From: Paraburkholderia bryophila
GTDB taxonomy: Bacteria > Pseudomonadota > Gammaproteobacteria > Burkholderiales > Burkholderiaceae
Direction: 5' to 3'
Assembly (NCBI RefSeq): GCF_003269035.1
Contig: NZ_QLTK01000001.1
Coordinates: 496,001-560,000, forward strand
Length of the DNA stretch: 64,000 bases
This document shows, piece after piece, positions 32,913-43,589 of this stretch. Position numbers and translations under genes: made by a program. The first letter of the stretch is position 1; the number at the start of each line of letters is the position of its first letter. A model generated the notes under the pieces. That model saw nothing but the letters and a program-made list of their open reading frames with translations, searched no databases and had not been told where the DNA came from.

Positions 32913-33072
32913 ACCCGTCTCCCTCTTCATGGGCGCGGTTCCGCCGCGCGCGGCTGTTGCGACGCCTGGGCAGCGGCGCAACGGTCGACCGCTCGTCGCG
33001 ATCCGTCGAACGGCAAGGTAATGGTCCGCGATGCAGGGTCGGCGATGGTCTGAATACTCGCACTCTTTGCCC

Positions 33073-33078
33073 TACAAT
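33073..33078 (+). promoter_or_regulatory. Candidate -10 element of the RpfE-type gene
   Basis: TACAAT in TTTGCCCTACAATGCGC lies 10 bases before ATG 33089. There is no Shine-Dalgarno sequence between. The -35 region (CTGAAT at 33050) is weak. Confidence 0.4.
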
Positions 33079-33088
33079 GCGCAGCATC

Positions 33089-34291
33089 ATGCACGCCAAC
33101 CGTCTCCATCTTCTTCTCCCCTTCGCGCTGCCCGCCGCAGCGGACGCCGCCACCGCGCTCCACGACATCCAGAGTCCCGCTCTCGACCGGCTGATCGCCC
33201 GCGCGACGCTGGTGGAACGCGTGGTCGGCGAAGACTTTCAGCGCACGCTGCCGCACGAGCGTTGGGTGGCGCGGCAATTCGGCGCGCTGCCCAGCGGCGC
33301 TGCCGCCGCCGACGAAGCGCCGCTCGCCCCGTACATGCTGCGCGCCGACGGCGGCGACCCCGGCACGGCGACATGGGCCTGCGTGCAACCGGTGCATGTT
33401 CGCATCGCGCATGACCATCTGGTGCTGATCGATCCCGCCTCGCTCGATTTGTCCGACGACGAAGCCGCCGCGCTGCTCGCGGTCGCACGGCCTTTGATCG
33501 AAGAACTCGGCGTGCGCATCGAAGCACCGCGACCGGCGCGCTGGTATCTGTCCGGCGAGGGTTTCGGCACCTTGGCGGGCGCCTCGCCGCTGCGCGCAAG
33601 CGGCCGCAACATCGAAATCTGGCTGCCGCACGAGGCGCATTCCGGCGAACGGTCGCGCGCGTGGATGAAACTGCAAAACGAAGTGCAGATGGCCTGGTTC
33701 GAGCATCCGGTCAACGAAGCGCGCGAGGCGCGCGGCCTGCCGGCAGTGAACTCGATCTGGTTTCACGCGCAAGGCGCGGTGCAGCCGGTGCGCAGTCCGT
33801 TTGCGCGGGTTCTTTCGAACGCGGTGGCCACGCGCGGTCTGGCGATGACGGCGGGCGTGGAAACCGGCGCGCCGCCGGCTTCGTTCGGCGCGCTGCGAAG
33901 CGCGGCTTCAACTGGCGAGTCAGCCCTAACGGCCGCTGCGACGAATGCATCGGGTGCGCCCGACAAGGCCGGCGCCGCGCCGACCGTATCGCGACCTCAA
34001 GCGCACGCCGCGGCGAACCCGGATGGCGCGGCCGTCGGCATCACGCTCGTCGAACTCGATCCCTTCTCCGCGCCCTACATCGAGCAGGACTGGGCACGCT
34101 GGAACGACGCTTTCGCCGCGCTGCAAACCGACTGGTTCGACCCCGCGCTTGCGGCGCTGCAATCCGGCGAACTCAGCGAACTCGGCCTGACCCTGTGCGG
34201 CGACACCGGCTCGGTGACGCTCACGGTCACGCGCGGCGACCTGCGCAAATTCTGGCGGCGGCGGGTGCTCGCGTCGCTCTTCATCGAATGA
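33089..34291 (+). CDS. RpfE-type / phosphoglycerate mutase-like protein
   Basis: The 400-residue protein belongs to a beta-proteobacterial family usually labelled regulatory protein RpfE type or putative phosphoglycerate mutase, from memory of N-terminal motifs such as HLLLPFALP. RPARWYLSGEGF, NEVQMAWFEHPVNEAREARGLP and NSIWFHAQG also match. No catalytic alkaline-phosphatase-type metal site was identified, so function is unknown. Residues of about 245-310 form an Ala/Ser/Gly-rich low-complexity insert. TACAAT ends 10 bases before this ATG; an alternative ATG at 33077 overlaps it. recJ follows on the same strand. Confidence 0.75.
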   Translation: MHANRLHLLLPFALPAAADAATALHDIQSPALDRLIARATLVERVVGEDFQRTLPHERWVARQFGALPSGAAAADEAPLAPYMLRADGGDPGTATWACVQPVHVRIAHDHLVLIDPASLDLSDDEAAALLAVARPLIEELGVRIEAPRPARWYLSGEGFGTLAGASPLRASGRNIEIWLPHEAHSGERSRAWMKLQNEVQMAWFEHPVNEAREARGLPAVNSIWFHAQGAVQPVRSPFARVLSNAVATRGLAMTAGVETGAPPASFGALRSAASTGESALTAAATNASGAPDKAGAAPTVSRPQAHAAANPDGAAVGITLVELDPFSAPYIEQDWARWNDAFAALQTDWFDPALAALQSGELSELGLTLCGDTGSVTLTVTRGDLRKFWRRRVLASLFIE

Positions 34292-34333
34292 TTGAATGCA
34301 TCGAACTGATCGCATGACCCACGGCCTCTCCGA

Positions 34334-36040
34334 ATGACTCGAATCGTTACGCGCACCTGCTCCCCCGTGGACGCCGAAGTGCTTACCCGCCACGGCCTGC
34401 ACCCGGTGCTCGCGCGTCTCTACGCGGCGCGCGGCGTGTGCATGCCGGATGAAATCGAAATCGGCCTCGCACGGCTCATCCCGCCCGCCGGCCTCAAAGG
34501 CTGCGAAGACGCCGCCGCGCTGCTCGCCGACGCGATCCAGCAGAAGCGCCGCATGCTGGTGGTCGCCGACTACGATTGCGACGGCGCCACCGCCTGCGCG
34601 GTTGCGGTGCGCGGCCTGCGCATGTTCGGCGGACAGATCGACTATCTGGTGCCGAACCGCTTCGAATACGGCTACGGCCTGACGCCGGAGATCGTCGCGC
34701 TGGCCGCGCGCAACCCGTCAGGCAAACCGGAACTGCTGATTACCGTCGACAACGGCATCGCCAGCGTCGACGGCGTGGCAGCGGCCAACGCGCTCGGCAT
34801 CGACGTGCTGGTCACCGACCACCATCTGCCCGGCGACGAATTGCCGGCCGCCCGCGCGATCGTCAATCCGAACCAGCCGGGCTGCACGTTCCCGAGCAAG
34901 TGCATTGCCGGGGTCGGCGTGATGTTTTACGTGCTGCTGGCGTTGCGCGCGGAATTGCGGCGGCGCGGCGCGTTCGGCGACGACTTTCCGGAGCCGCGTC
35001 TGGACGGTCTGCTCGATCTGGTCGCGCTCGGCACGGTCGCCGACGTCGTCAAGCTCGACGGCAATAACCGCGTGCTGGTCGCGCAGGGCCTGCAGCGCAT
35101 CCGCAAAGGCAAGATGCAGCCGGGCATCGCCGCGCTGTTTCGCGCCGCCGCGCGCGAGGCGCGCAGCGCGTCGGGCTTCGACCTCGGCTTCGCGCTCGGG
35201 CCCCGGCTGAATGCGGCGGGCCGCTTGTCGGACATGTCGCTCGGGATCGAATGCCTGACCACCGACGACATCGGCCGCGCATGGGATCTCGCGCAACAAC
35301 TCGACACGATGAACCGCGAGCGCCGCGAAATCGAAGCCGGCATGCAGCAGCAGGCGCTCGAGGATCTCTCGGCCATCGACCCGGAAGGCGCGACCACCAT
35401 CACGCTGTTTAATCCGTCGTGGCATCAGGGCGTGATCGGCATCGTCGCGGGTCGTCTGAAGGAAAAATTCCACCGCCCTTCGTTCACCTTCGCGCTCGCC
35501 GACGACAGCGGCCAGACCGTCAAAGGCTCGGGCCGCTCGATTTCGGGCTTCCACCTGCGCGACGCGCTCGATCTGATCTCGAAGCGCGAGCCGGGCCTGA
35601 TCGCCAAATTCGGCGGCCACGCCATGGCGGCGGGCCTGACGCTCGCCGCCGCCGACGTCCCGCGCTTCACCGCCGCGTTCGAGGCGGTCGGCCGCGAATG
35701 GCTGTCCGCGGAGGCGCTGTCGCGCACCGTGGAAACCGACGGCGAACTCGAAGACGCCTACTTCACGCCGCAATTCGTCGACATGCTCGACGCCGCCGTG
35801 TGGGGCCAAGGCTTCCCGGCGCCGGTGTTTTCGGGCGAATTCGACGTCGCGTCGCAGGCGCTGGTGAAGGACAAGCATCTGAAGCTGCAACTCGTGCGCG
35901 GCCGCCAGCGCTTCAACGCGATCTGGTTCAACCACACCGACACGCTGCCCGCGCGCACCACCGTCGCTTACCGGCTGGCGAGCGATACGTGGAACGGCGT
36001 GTCGCGCGTGCAGTTGATCGTCGAGCACGCGGCGAGCTGA
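34334..36040 (+). CDS. recJ: Single-stranded-DNA-specific exonuclease RecJ
   Basis: RecJ is a 5'-3' single-strand DNA exonuclease for recombination and mismatch repair. The 568-residue DHH-family protein shows the metal motifs [25 protein letters not shown] and LGTVADVV. The DHHA1-type end includes [16 protein letters not shown] and [13 protein letters not shown]. It begins 42 bases after the RpfE-type gene on the same strand and is probably cotranscribed with it. Confidence 0.97.
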   Translation: MTRIVTRTCSPVDAEVLTRHGLHPVLARLYAARGVCMPDEIEIGLARLIPPAGLKGCEDAAALLADAIQQKRRMLVVADYDCDGATACAVAVRGLRMFGGQIDYLVPNRFEYGYGLTPEIVALAARNPSGKPELLITVDNGIASVDGVAAANALGIDVLVTDHHLPGDELPAARAIVNPNQPGCTFPSKCIAGVGVMFYVLLALRAELRRRGAFGDDFPEPRLDGLLDLVALGTVADVVKLDGNNRVLVAQGLQRIRKGKMQPGIAALFRAAAREARSASGFDLGFALGPRLNAAGRLSDMSLGIECLTTDDIGRAWDLAQQLDTMNRERREIEAGMQQQALEDLSAIDPEGATTITLFNPSWHQGVIGIVAGRLKEKFHRPSFTFALADDSGQTVKGSGRSISGFHLRDALDLISKREPGLIAKFGGHAMAAGLTLAAADVPRFTAAFEAVGREWLSAEALSRTVETDGELEDAYFTPQFVDMLDAAVWGQGFPAPVFSGEFDVASQALVKDKHLKLQLVRGRQRFNAIWFNHTDTLPARTTVAYRLASDTWNGVSRVQLIVEHAAS

Positions 36041-36141
36041 ACAGGCCGATCGAGCCGTGGGCACGCCGCTCGCGGTCCCGCTCGAAAGCGCGAAATACTC
36101 CGCAAAATCAACCCCAAACCCGCGCCGGATCGCTCAAGAGT

Positions 36142-36162
36142 GATCGGCGCGGCACGCCGATC
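36142..36162 (+). repeat. Inverted repeat immediately upstream of the prfB -10 element
   Basis: GATCGGCG (36142-36149) and CGCCGATC (36155-36162) form a perfect 8-bp dyad with a 5-base spacer, three bases before a TATAAT. It could be an operator or the stem of a weak recJ terminator, but no T-run follows directly. Confidence 0.55.
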
Positions 36163-36165
36163 GGC

Positions 36166-36171
36166 TATAAT
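36166..36171 (+). promoter_or_regulatory. Candidate -10 element of prfB
   Basis: A perfect TATAAT lies in CGGCTATAATTTCC, 32 bases before the prfB ATG. The -35 position falls inside the preceding inverted repeat. Confidence 0.5.
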
Positions 36172-36203
36172 TTCCCCTTTTTACGAAGCTATAAAAGATC
36201 GAC

Positions 36204-37308
36204 ATGGAAGCGGAACGTCTCAACGCGATCGAAGCCTCTCTGGTGGACCTGCGCACGCGCGCGGCCGACCTACGGGGGTATCTTTGACTACGACGACAAA
36301 GCACTGCGTCTAATCGAAGTCAACCGGGAACTCGAAGACCCGAACGTCTGGAACGACTCGAAACACGCCCAGGCCCTCGGCCGGGAAAAAAAGCTGCTGG
36401 ACGACACGGTCGGCAAACTCACGTCGCTGCACGACGACCTGCGCGACGCGCTCGACCTGTTCGAAATGGCCCGTGAAGAAGCCGACGACGAAACGCTGAT
36501 CGCCTGCGAAACCGACGCGCAAGCGCTCGAGGCACGCGTCGGCGACATGGAATTCCGCCGCATGTTCGCGAATCCGGCGGATCCGAACAACGCGTTCCTG
36601 GACATCCAGGCCGGCGCCGGTGGCACCGAGGCGTGCGACTGGGCCTCCATGCTGCTGCGCCAGTACCTGCGCTACTGCGAGCGCAAGGGCTTCAAGACCG
36701 AAGTGCTGGAACAGACCGAGGGCGACGTCGCGGGCATCAAGAACGCCACGATCAAGATCGAAGGCGAATACGCGTACGGCTTCCTGCGCACCGAAACCGG
36801 CGTGCACCGCCTCGTGCGCAAGTCGCCGTTCGACTCGTCGGGCGGCCGTCATACGTCGTTTTCGTCGGTGTTCGTGTACCCGGAAATCGACGACTCGATC
36901 GAAGTGGACATCAACCCGGCCGATCTGCGCATCGACACGTACCGCGCGTCCGGCGCGGGCGGTCAGCACATCAACAAGACCGACTCCGCCGTGCGTATCA
37001 CGCACATGCCGTCGGGCATCGTCGTGCAGTGCCAGAACGACCGTTCGCAGCACCGCAACCGCGCCGAAGCCATGGCCATGCTGAAATCGCGCCTGTACGA
37101 AGCGGAAATCCGCAAGCGTCAGGAAGAGCAGGACAAGCTCGAGGCCGGCAAGACCGACGTGGGCTGGGGTCATCAGATCCGTTCGTACGTGCTGGACAAC
37201 AGCCGTATCAAGGATTTGCGCACCAACGTCGAAATCAGCAATACCAAGAGCGTGCTCGACGGCGACCTCGATCCGTTCATCAGCGCAAGCCTGAAACAGG
37301 GTGTTTAA
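36204..37308 (+). CDS. prfB: Peptide chain release factor 2 (programmed +1 frameshift)
   Basis: RF2 releases nascent chains at UGA and UAA. The gene is read in two frames: 36204-36284 (27 codons, ending LRGYL) and 36286-37308, joined by a +1 slip at CTT TGA C. The 367-residue product matches RF2 length (365 in E. coli). It has the UGA-reading SPF tripeptide in [10 protein letters not shown] and the catalytic GGQ in [15 protein letters not shown]. The in-frame UGA at 36285 lets RF2 level regulate its own synthesis. A strong terminator follows the gene. Confidence 0.97.
36274..36288 (+). promoter_or_regulatory. prfB programmed +1 frameshift site
   Basis: GGGGGTATCTTTGAC matches the E. coli RF2 site. 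A Shine-Dalgarno-like GGGGG lies three bases before the slippery CTT, followed by TGA C. After the slip reading continues at GAC (36286). Confidence 0.96.
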
Positions 37309-37314
37309 GCGCAC

Positions 37315-37367
37315 GCGGCGCGGCAGTGCGTTGGGTCATGCCCTGCACTGCCGCGCCGCATCTTTTT
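37315..37367 (+). terminator. Rho-independent terminator after prfB
   Basis: A perfect 15-bp stem, GCGGCGCGGCAGTGC (37315-37329) with GCACTGCCGCGCCGC (37345-37359), is followed by ATCTTTTT. It separates prfB from lysS. Confidence 0.88.
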
Positions 37368-37443
37368 ACCGCCTGAGGTTTTTACACTGACTGGCCACCC
37401 GCATGTGGGGCGTTCCCCGCGGGTCACCGAACTCCAAATCATC

Positions 37444-38970
37444 ATGACCGAACCGACCCAGCCGAATGCGGCGCCCGAAGGCGACGACAACAAGATCATG
37501 ACCGAGCGCCGCGAAAAGCTGCGCGAGTTGCGTGAGCAGGGCGTCGCCTATCCGAACGATTTCCGCCCCACCCATCACGCCGCCGATCTGCAAACGCAGT
37601 ACGCCGAGACCGACAAGGAAACGCTCGACGCGAATCCGCTCGAAGTCGCGATCGCCGGCCGCATGATGCTCAAGCGCGTGATGGGCAAGGCCAGTTTTGC
37701 GACCGTGCGCGACGGTTCGGGTCAGATCCAGTTCTTCATCACGCCGGCCGACATCGGCCAGGAAACCTACGACGCATTCAAGAAGTGGGACATGGGCGAC
37801 ATCGTCGCCGCGCGCGGCGTGCTGTTCCGCACCAACAAGGGCGAGTTGTCGGTGCGCTGCACCGAACTGCGTCTGCTGTCGAAGTCGCTGCGCCCGCTGC
37901 CGGACAAGTTCCACGGTCTCGCCGACCAGGAAATGAAGTACCGCCAGCGCTACGTCGACCTGATCGTCACGCCGGAAACGCGCGCCACCTTCGTCGCGCG
38001 CACCAAGGCGATTGCGTCGATCCGCAAGTTCATGTCCGAGGCCGACTTCATGGAAGTCGAAACGCCGATGCTGCACCCGATCCCGGGCGGCGCCGCGGCC
38101 AAGCCGTTCACCACGCACCACAACGCGCTGGATATGCAGATGTTCCTGCGCATCGCGCCGGAACTGTATCTGAAGCGCCTCGTGGTCGGCGGCTTCGAGC
38201 GTGTGTTCGAGATCAACCGTAATTTCCGCAACGAGGGCGTCTCCGTGCGCCACAATCCGGAATTCACGATGATCGAGTTCTACGCGGCGTACACCGATTA
38301 CAAGTGGCTGATGGACTTCGTCGAGCAACTGATCCGCCAGGCGGCGATCGACTCCCTCGGCACCGCCACGATCACCTATCAGGGTCGCGAACTCGATCTG
38401 GCCAAGCCGTTCCATCGCCTCACGATCACCCAGGCGATCCAGAAGTACGCGCCGCAGTACACGAACGAGCAACTGGCCGACAGCGACTTCCTGCGTACCG
38501 AACTGAAGAAGTTCGGCGTGGACGCGTCGAAGCCGCAATTCCTGAACGCGGGCGTCGGTTCGCTGCAACTGGCGCTGTTCGAGGAAACCGCCGAGTCGCA
38601 ATTGTGGGAGCCCACCTACATCATCGACTACCCGGTCGAAGTGTCGCCGCTCGCGCGCGCGTCGGACGCGGCACCCGGCATTACCGAGCGTTTCGAGCTG
38701 TTCATCACCGGCCGCGAAATCGCCAACGGCTTCTCGGAGCTGAACGATCCGGAAGACCAGGCCGCCCGCTTCAAGAAGCAGGTCGACCAGAAAGACGCCG
38801 GCGACGAAGAAGCCATGTTCTACGACGCGGACTACATTCGTGCGCTGGAATACGGCATGCCGCCGGCCGGCGGTTGCGGGATCGGCATCGACCGTCTGGT
38901 GATGATGCTGACCGACAGCCCGAGCATCCGCGACGTGATTCTGTTCCCGCATCTGCGTCGCGAAGACTGA
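37444..38970 (+). CDS. lysS: Lysine--tRNA ligase (class II)
   Basis: LysS charges tRNA-Lys. The 508-residue enzyme has an N-terminal OB-fold anticodon domain ([18 protein letters not shown]) and class II motifs: motif 2 in [20 protein letters not shown] and motif 3 in [17 protein letters not shown]. The frame starts at 37405, but ATG 37444 ([12 protein letters not shown]) fits the family better. No strong ribosome binding site is visible for either. prfB-lysS adjacency is conserved in many proteobacteria. A terminator follows. Confidence 0.97.
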   Translation: MTEPTQPNAAPEGDDNKIMTERREKLRELREQGVAYPNDFRPTHHAADLQTQYAETDKETLDANPLEVAIAGRMMLKRVMGKASFATVRDGSGQIQFFITPADIGQETYDAFKKWDMGDIVAARGVLFRTNKGELSVRCTELRLLSKSLRPLPDKFHGLADQEMKYRQRYVDLIVTPETRATFVARTKAIASIRKFMSEADFMEVETPMLHPIPGGAAAKPFTTHHNALDMQMFLRIAPELYLKRLVVGGFERVFEINRNFRNEGVSVRHNPEFTMIEFYAAYTDYKWLMDFVEQLIRQAAIDSLGTATITYQGRELDLAKPFHRLTITQAIQKYAPQYTNEQLADSDFLRTELKKFGVDASKPQFLNAGVGSLQLALFEETAESQLWEPTYIIDYPVEVSPLARASDAAPGITERFELFITGREIANGFSELNDPEDQAARFKKQVDQKDAGDEEAMFYDADYIRALEYGMPPAGGCGIGIDRLVMMLTDSPSIRDVILFPHLRRED

Positions 38971-39020
38971 GCGTCGCGCGCCTGCGGGCGCCGATGCCCG
39001 CGTCTGGCAAGCAGCAAAGA

Positions 39021-39050
39021 AACGCCCGGTCAAAACACCGGGCGTTTTTT
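39021..39050 (+). terminator. Rho-independent terminator after lysS
   Basis: AACGCCCGGT (39021-39030) pairs with ACCGGGCGTT (39037-39046), followed by TTTT. Confidence 0.88.
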
Positions 39051-39333
39051 ATGCCGCAGCGCAAACCCACGGAAAACTCGCTGAAAGCGGCTGCCGCAAC
39101 GGCTGACGGTTTGTAACCGTCGGTAAAATCTGCCCATGGCGCGCTATGCGCGCCGCCCGCGCGATCCCGGCAAACGCCGAAGAATCAAGGCGCCTGGCAG
39201 GTGGCACGCGCCTTTGACGCCGTTTGGGTACGATGATTGCGTGGTGTTCGTTACAAATTGAAACCCTCGCGGAATCGATTTGCCCGACACTGAGTCTCAA
39301 TAACAGTCGACTCTGCTAGAGACGGAGGCCAAC

Positions 39334-40053
39334 ATGGACAACCCGAACCAAACCACGCAGCAACGCCGTATCCACCCCCTCGTCGCCACGGCGGCGGGCG
39401 CAGTCATCATCGCGAGTCTCGTCGCCACCGCGGCCGTCACGGGCGTGTTCCCGAAAGCGTCCAGCAACGGTTCGCAGAGCGACCAGACTCAGGCTGCGCA
39501 GATCACGACCCAACCGGGCGTGGTCGACTCGGCGGCACCGGCTAGCCCGTCGGCGCAGGCACAGCAAGCACAACAGTCCGCCCAGCCTGTGCAGCAGGCT
39601 CAGCAACCGGCGCCGAGCGCGCCCGTGCCCTCGCCCGCGCAGCAGCAACAATATGCTCAACAGCAGCAGGGCCAAGCCGCTCCGCAATACGCGCAGCAGC
39701 AGACGGCACAACCGGCGTACTGCTCCAACTGCGGCACGGTCGTGGCGATTTCGGCGGTACGTCAGGAAGGTCACGGCACCGGTATCGGTGCGGTCGGTGG
39801 CGCAGTGGCCGGCGGCCTCGTCGGCAATCAGTTCGGCGCCGGCGGCGGACGTACCGCGATGACGGTGCTCGGCGCACTCGGCGGCGGTTTCGCGGGTAAT
39901 TCGGTCGAGAAGCACATTCGCAGCACCACCGCGTATTCGGTGCGCGTGCATATGGAAAGCGGCAAGACGCGTTACTTCACGTACCACGAAGCGCCGCCGT
40001 TCCAGCAAGGCCAACGCGTGCGGATCGAGAACGGTACGCTGGTGGCAAGCTAG
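39334..40053 (+). CDS. Glycine-zipper 2TM domain protein, SlyB/RcpF-like
   Basis: The 239-residue protein has an N-terminal membrane helix (about VATAAGAVIIASLVATAAV) without a lipobox, then a long Gln/Ala/Pro-rich linker. A short Cys pair (YCSNCGTVVAISAVRQEG) comes next, then a glycine zipper (GAVGGAVAGGLVGNQFGAG, LGALGGGFAGNSVEKH). It ends in a small beta domain (YSVRVHMESGKTRYFTY). This is the Rick_17kDa/SlyB-type arrangement found in envelope proteins; a precise role is unknown. GGAGG precedes the ATG. It is a single-gene unit with its own terminator. Confidence 0.85.
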   Translation: MDNPNQTTQQRRIHPLVATAAGAVIIASLVATAAVTGVFPKASSNGSQSDQTQAAQITTQPGVVDSAAPASPSAQAQQAQQSAQPVQQAQQPAPSAPVPSPAQQQQYAQQQQGQAAPQYAQQQTAQPAYCSNCGTVVAISAVRQEGHGTGIGAVGGAVAGGLVGNQFGAGGGRTAMTVLGALGGGFAGNSVEKHIRSTTAYSVRVHMESGKTRYFTYHEAPPFQQGQRVRIENGTLVAS

Positions 40054-40109
40054 CCGTAGACAACAGCCCAAGCTTTTGCCAGGTTTTTCAGACTTTCCGG
40101 CAAGCGCAA

Positions 40110-40141
40110 AAAAAGGCGATTCCAGATGGAATCGCCTTTTT
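40110..40141. terminator. Bidirectional rho-independent terminator
   Basis: AAAAAGGCGATTCC pairs with GGAATCGCCTTTTT around an AGAT loop. It lies between the glycine-zipper gene and the convergent end of the isc operon and can act in both directions. Confidence 0.88.
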
Positions 40142-40170
40142 CTATTTACCGCCAGTAAGGTGAAACGCGA

Positions 40171-40368
40171 TCAATAATCCGCGTCTTCAATCCATGCAGC
40201 CTGAATTGCCTCGAGGATCTTTTCGTTCGACCGGTCAGGATCGTCGTCGAATCCTTCCAGCTCCATGACCCAGCGGTGCAAATCGGTGAAGCGCACCTGC
40301 TGCGGATCGATGTCCTGGTGCTTGTCAGTCAGGGCCATCGCGATGTCTTGCGTATCGGTCCACTTCAT
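40171..40368 (-). CDS. iscX: Fe-S assembly protein IscX
   Basis: IscX (YfhJ) is a small acidic protein that binds IscS and iron and modulates cluster assembly. The 65-residue product matches the family: KWTDTQDIAMALTDKH, DPQQVRFTDLHRWVMELEGF and a terminal EAIQAAWIEDADY. It is the last gene of the isc operon, 15 bases after fdx. Confidence 0.95.
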   Translation of the reverse strand: MKWTDTQDIAMALTDKHQDIDPQQVRFTDLHRWVMELEGFDDDPDRSNEKILEAIQAAWIEDADY

Positions 40369-40383
40369 GGCTGCAACCTCCTG

Positions 40384-40725
40384 TTAGTGGTTTTCCTTCG
40401 CGTGATTGATCGAGTAGCGCGGGATCTCGACGACCAGATCCTGCTCGGCCGGCACCATCGCCTGGCACGACAGACGCGAGGCCGGTTCGAGCCCCCACGC
40501 CTTGTCCAGCAGATCGTCCTCGTCTTCCTCGGACGGCGTCAAGGCGGCGAAACCCTCACGCACGATCACGTGGCAGGTCGTGCAGGCGCACGACTTCTCG
40601 CACGCGTGCTCGATTTCAATGCCGTGTTCGAGCAGGCTGTCGCAGATGCTCTTGCCGGGCACGGCATCGATCACCGCGCCTTCCGGGCACAGTTCGACAT
40701 GGGGCAGCACAACGATTTGAGGCAT
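40384..40725 (-). CDS. fdx: ISC-type [2Fe-2S] ferredoxin
   Basis: Fdx supplies electrons for Fe-S cluster assembly. The 113-residue protein has the adrenodoxin-type ligands C42, C48, C51 and C87 at the same positions as E. coli Fdx (ACEKSCACTTC and LSCQA). The family segment EEDEDDLLDKAWGLEPASRL is present. It lies between hscA (152-base gap) and iscX. Confidence 0.97.
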   Translation of the reverse strand: MPQIVVLPHVELCPEGAVIDAVPGKSICDSLLEHGIEIEHACEKSCACTTCHVIVREGFAALTPSEEDEDDLLDKAWGLEPASRLSCQAMVPAEQDLVVEIPRYSINHAKENH

Positions 40726-40877
40726 ACATTTTCCGTTTGGGTCTGAGGCACGGCGGCGGCCAGCAGGCTCCGCACCATTTTACTGGCGTCGCGCGGCGTT
40801 TTTAAGTCCGCGCGACGCGCTTCGGTTGTGACGTGCACGTGCCGGCGGCGTGCGAGCCGGCCGACCTGCGCGTTGGT

Positions 40878-42749
40878 TCAGATCTCGTCGAGCTTACGGC
40901 CGGCCAGCGCGCGGCGAATGCCCTTGTTCATGCGGCGCGCGGCGAATTCGTCGGTACCTTCGGCGAGCGTTCTGGTGGCGGCTTCGATCGCGCCGGCGTC
41001 GTCGCTGCCGGCAATGTCACGCAGCGTGGCCAGCAACGCGTCGAGCTCGGCGCGTTCGCTGTCGTCGAGCAACTCGGCGTCGGCGACCAGCGCCGCGTCG
41101 GTCGCTTCGACCAGCCGGCGCGCCTCGACCTGCGCCTCGCGCAGCGCGCGGGCGCGCATGTCGACTTCGGCGGTCGAGAAGCTGTCCTCGAGCATTCTGG
41201 CGACGTCGTCGTCGGCCAGACCGTAGGACGGCTTGACCACCACCGACGCTTCCACGCCCGAACCCTGCTCACGCGCGAACACCGACAGCAAACCGTCCGC
41301 GTCCACCTGATACGTGACGCGAATCCGCGCCGCGCCGGCCGCCATCGGCGGAATGCCGCGCAGTTCGAAGCGCGCGAGCGAACGGCAGTCGCTGACGAGC
41401 TCGCGCTCGCCTTGCACGACGTGGATCGCCATCGCCGTCTGGCCGTCCTTGAAGGTCGTGAAATCCTGCGCGCGCGCGACCGGAATGGTCGAATTGCGCG
41501 GAATGATCTTCTCGGTCAAGCCACCCATGGTTTCGACGCCGAGCGACAGTGGAATCACGTCGAGCAACAGCCAGTCGTCGCCGTCCGCGCCGCGATTGCC
41601 GGCCAGCAGGTCGGCCTGAATCGCCGCGCCGAGCGCGACGACCTGATCCGGGTCGAGATTGGTGAGCGGCGGCTGGCCGAACAGCGACTCGACCGCGCGA
41701 CGCACCACCGGCATGCGCGTCGCGCCACCGACCAGCACCACGCCGTTGATCTCTTTCGTGGTGACCCTGGCGTCGCGCAGCGCTTTTTTCGTCGGACCGA
41801 GCGTGCGTTGCACCAGCGCCTGGGTGATCGACTCGAAAGTAGCTTCGTCGATCGTCAGATCGAGGCTGGTGCCGTTCGAGAGCGTCGCCGCCAGGGTTGC
41901 ATAGGGCGCGCTCGACAACGCCTCCTTGGTCACGCGTACGCTGTCCAGCAGCAGACGCACGTCTTCGGGTGCGAGCGTTTGCGGGGCGATGCCCGCCTGC
42001 TCCAGCACGTGGCGATACAACGCGTGGTCGAAATCGTCGCCGCCGAGCGCGGAATCGCCGCCGGCCGCGAGCACTTCGAACACGCCCTTGGTGAGTTTGA
42101 GGATCGACAGATCGAAGGTGCCGCCGCCGAGGTCGTACACCGCGAACAGGCCTTCGGAACCGTTATCCAGCCCGTAAGCGATCGCAGCCGCGGTCGGCTC
42201 GTTCAGCAGACGCAGCACATTCAGGCCGGCCAGACGCGCGGCGTCCTTGGTGGCCTGGCGCTGCGCTTCGTCGAAGTAAGCGGGCACCGTGATGACCGCG
42301 CCGACCAGCTCGTCGCCGAGCGTGTCTTCGGCGCGCTGGCGCAGCGTCGCGAGAATTTCCGCCGACACTTCGACCGGGCTCTTCACACCGTCGACGGTGC
42401 GGATCTGCACCATGCCGGGAGCGTCGACGAAATCGTACGGCGCGTTTTCGGCGCCCTCCACTTCCGCCTTGCCGCGGCCCATGAAGCGCTTGACCGACAC
42501 GATCGTGTTGCGCGGATCGGTGGCCGCTTCGGCCTTGGCCGTGCGGCCGATTCGTCGGCCGCCCTTCTCCAGGTAGCGCACCACCGACGGCAGCAGCGCG
42601 TGGCCGTCTTCGTCGGGCAGCACGTCGGGCACGCCGCTGCGCACGGCGGCAACGAGGGAATTGGTGGTGCCGAGATCGATACCGACCGCCAGACGCCGCT
42701 GATGGGGCGCCGGCGCCATGCCGGGTTCGGAGATTTGCAGTAGGGCCAT
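40878..42749 (-). CDS. hscA: Fe-S protein assembly chaperone HscA
   Basis: HscA is the specialised Hsp70 that, with HscB, helps transfer clusters from IscU. The 623-residue protein has the ATPase elements [30 protein letters not shown] and [15 protein letters not shown], and a substrate-binding domain from about residue 385 ([14 protein letters not shown]). It is 145 bases downstream of hscB. Confidence 0.98.
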   Translation of the reverse strand: MALLQISEPGMAPAPHQRRLAVGIDLGTTNSLVAAVRSGVPDVLPDEDGHALLPSVVRYLEKGGRRIGRTAKAEAATDPRNTIVSVKRFMGRGKAEVEGAENAPYDFVDAPGMVQIRTVDGVKSPVEVSAEILATLRQRAEDTLGDELVGAVITVPAYFDEAQRQATKDAARLAGLNVLRLLNEPTAAAIAYGLDNGSEGLFAVYDLGGGTFDLSILKLTKGVFEVLAAGGDSALGGDDFDHALYRHVLEQAGIAPQTLAPEDVRLLLDSVRVTKEALSSAPYATLAATLSNGTSLDLTIDEATFESITQALVQRTLGPTKKALRDARVTTKEINGVVLVGGATRMPVVRRAVESLFGQPPLTNLDPDQVVALGAAIQADLLAGNRGADGDDWLLLDVIPLSLGVETMGGLTEKIIPRNSTIPVARAQDFTTFKDGQTAMAIHVVQGERELVSDCRSLARFELRGIPPMAAGAARIRVTYQVDADGLLSVFAREQGSGVEASVVVKPSYGLADDDVARMLEDSFSTAEVDMRARALREAQVEARRLVEATDAALVADAELLDDSERAELDALLATLRDIAGSDDAGAIEAATRTLAEGTDEFAARRMNKGIRRALAGRKLDEI

Positions 42750-42894
42750 CTGGATCTTCTCGGGGCCGTTTCGCCCCGTCCTGAATTTTCGCGTTGCTGG
42801 ATGTTGTGCTACGACTGCATGTCTGGTTGCGCACGGGCTACGTGCTGTTTCCGCGCGGGCGTTGGAGCGCCCTGCCGCCCGCGACGCTGCGCGG

Positions 42895-43422
42895 CTAGTT
42901 CTCGAGCCGCTCGATCTGTGTGCCGATTTCCGAGGCTACCCGCTCGATGAACATCAACTGCCGCACCGCCTCGCCCGCCGCCTGATTTGCGCCGCTATCG
43001 AGCAACGCGCCGAGCCTGGCAAAGCGTACGCGCTCTTCGTCGCGCAGTTCGGTGAGCAACGCGTCGAGCGCGTCGACGTTCTTCGCCGCGGCCGCGTCTT
43101 CGATGCCTTCGCGCCATTCCATCTGCTGCATCAGGAACGCCGGTTCCATCGCCGTATTGTTCTCCGCGCCGACGTCGACGTCGCGCAGCGACAGCAGGTA
43201 GGTGGCGCGCTTCAACGGATCGCGCAGCGTCTGGTACGCCTCGTTGGTGCGCGTCGCCCATTGCATCGCGATGCGCTTTTGCGCGTCGCCGGCCGCCGCG
43301 AAGCGGTCCGGATGCACTTGCGCCTGCACCGTGCGATACGCATGGTCGAGCGCCGCGGCATCGAGCGCGAATTGCGCCGGAAGATCGAACAGGTCGAAGT
43401 GGCTGTCGTTCAGCGAGGCCAT
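42895..43422 (-). CDS. hscB: Fe-S protein assembly co-chaperone HscB
   Basis: HscB is the J-protein that brings IscU to HscA. The 175-residue product has an N-terminal J domain with HPD ([18 protein letters not shown]) and a C-terminal three-helix IscU-binding domain ([16 protein letters not shown]). A terminator-like hairpin lies between it and iscA. Confidence 0.96.
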   Translation of the reverse strand: MASLNDSHFDLFDLPAQFALDAAALDHAYRTVQAQVHPDRFAAAGDAQKRIAMQWATRTNEAYQTLRDPLKRATYLLSLRDVDVGAENNTAMEPAFLMQQMEWREGIEDAAAAKNVDALDALLTELRDEERVRFARLGALLDSGANQAAGEAVRQLMFIERVASEIGTQIERLEN

Positions 43423-43535
43423 CGGATAGAAGGAGTCCGTTCAGGAAAGCGCACCGGGGTGCAGTCTAAAAACGCCGCTCGAAGGCGCGGTAAGTGGTGA
43501 TCGGCGCTCGGCCCAAGGCGAATGCGCGGATCAAA

Positions 43536-43560
43536 CTAAAAAGGCGGCACGCGCCGCCTT
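43536..43560 (-). terminator. Terminator-like hairpin inside the isc operon, between iscA and hscB
   Basis: On the minus strand AAGGCGGC (43560-43553) pairs with GCCGCCTT (43548-43541) around a four-base loop, followed by TTTAG. It sits 30 bases after the iscA stop, so it may separate the iscRSUA and hscBA-fdx-iscX parts of the transcript. Confidence 0.72.
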
Positions 43561-43589
43561 TGATCCGCTGCACGCGGCAACGCCCCGAT

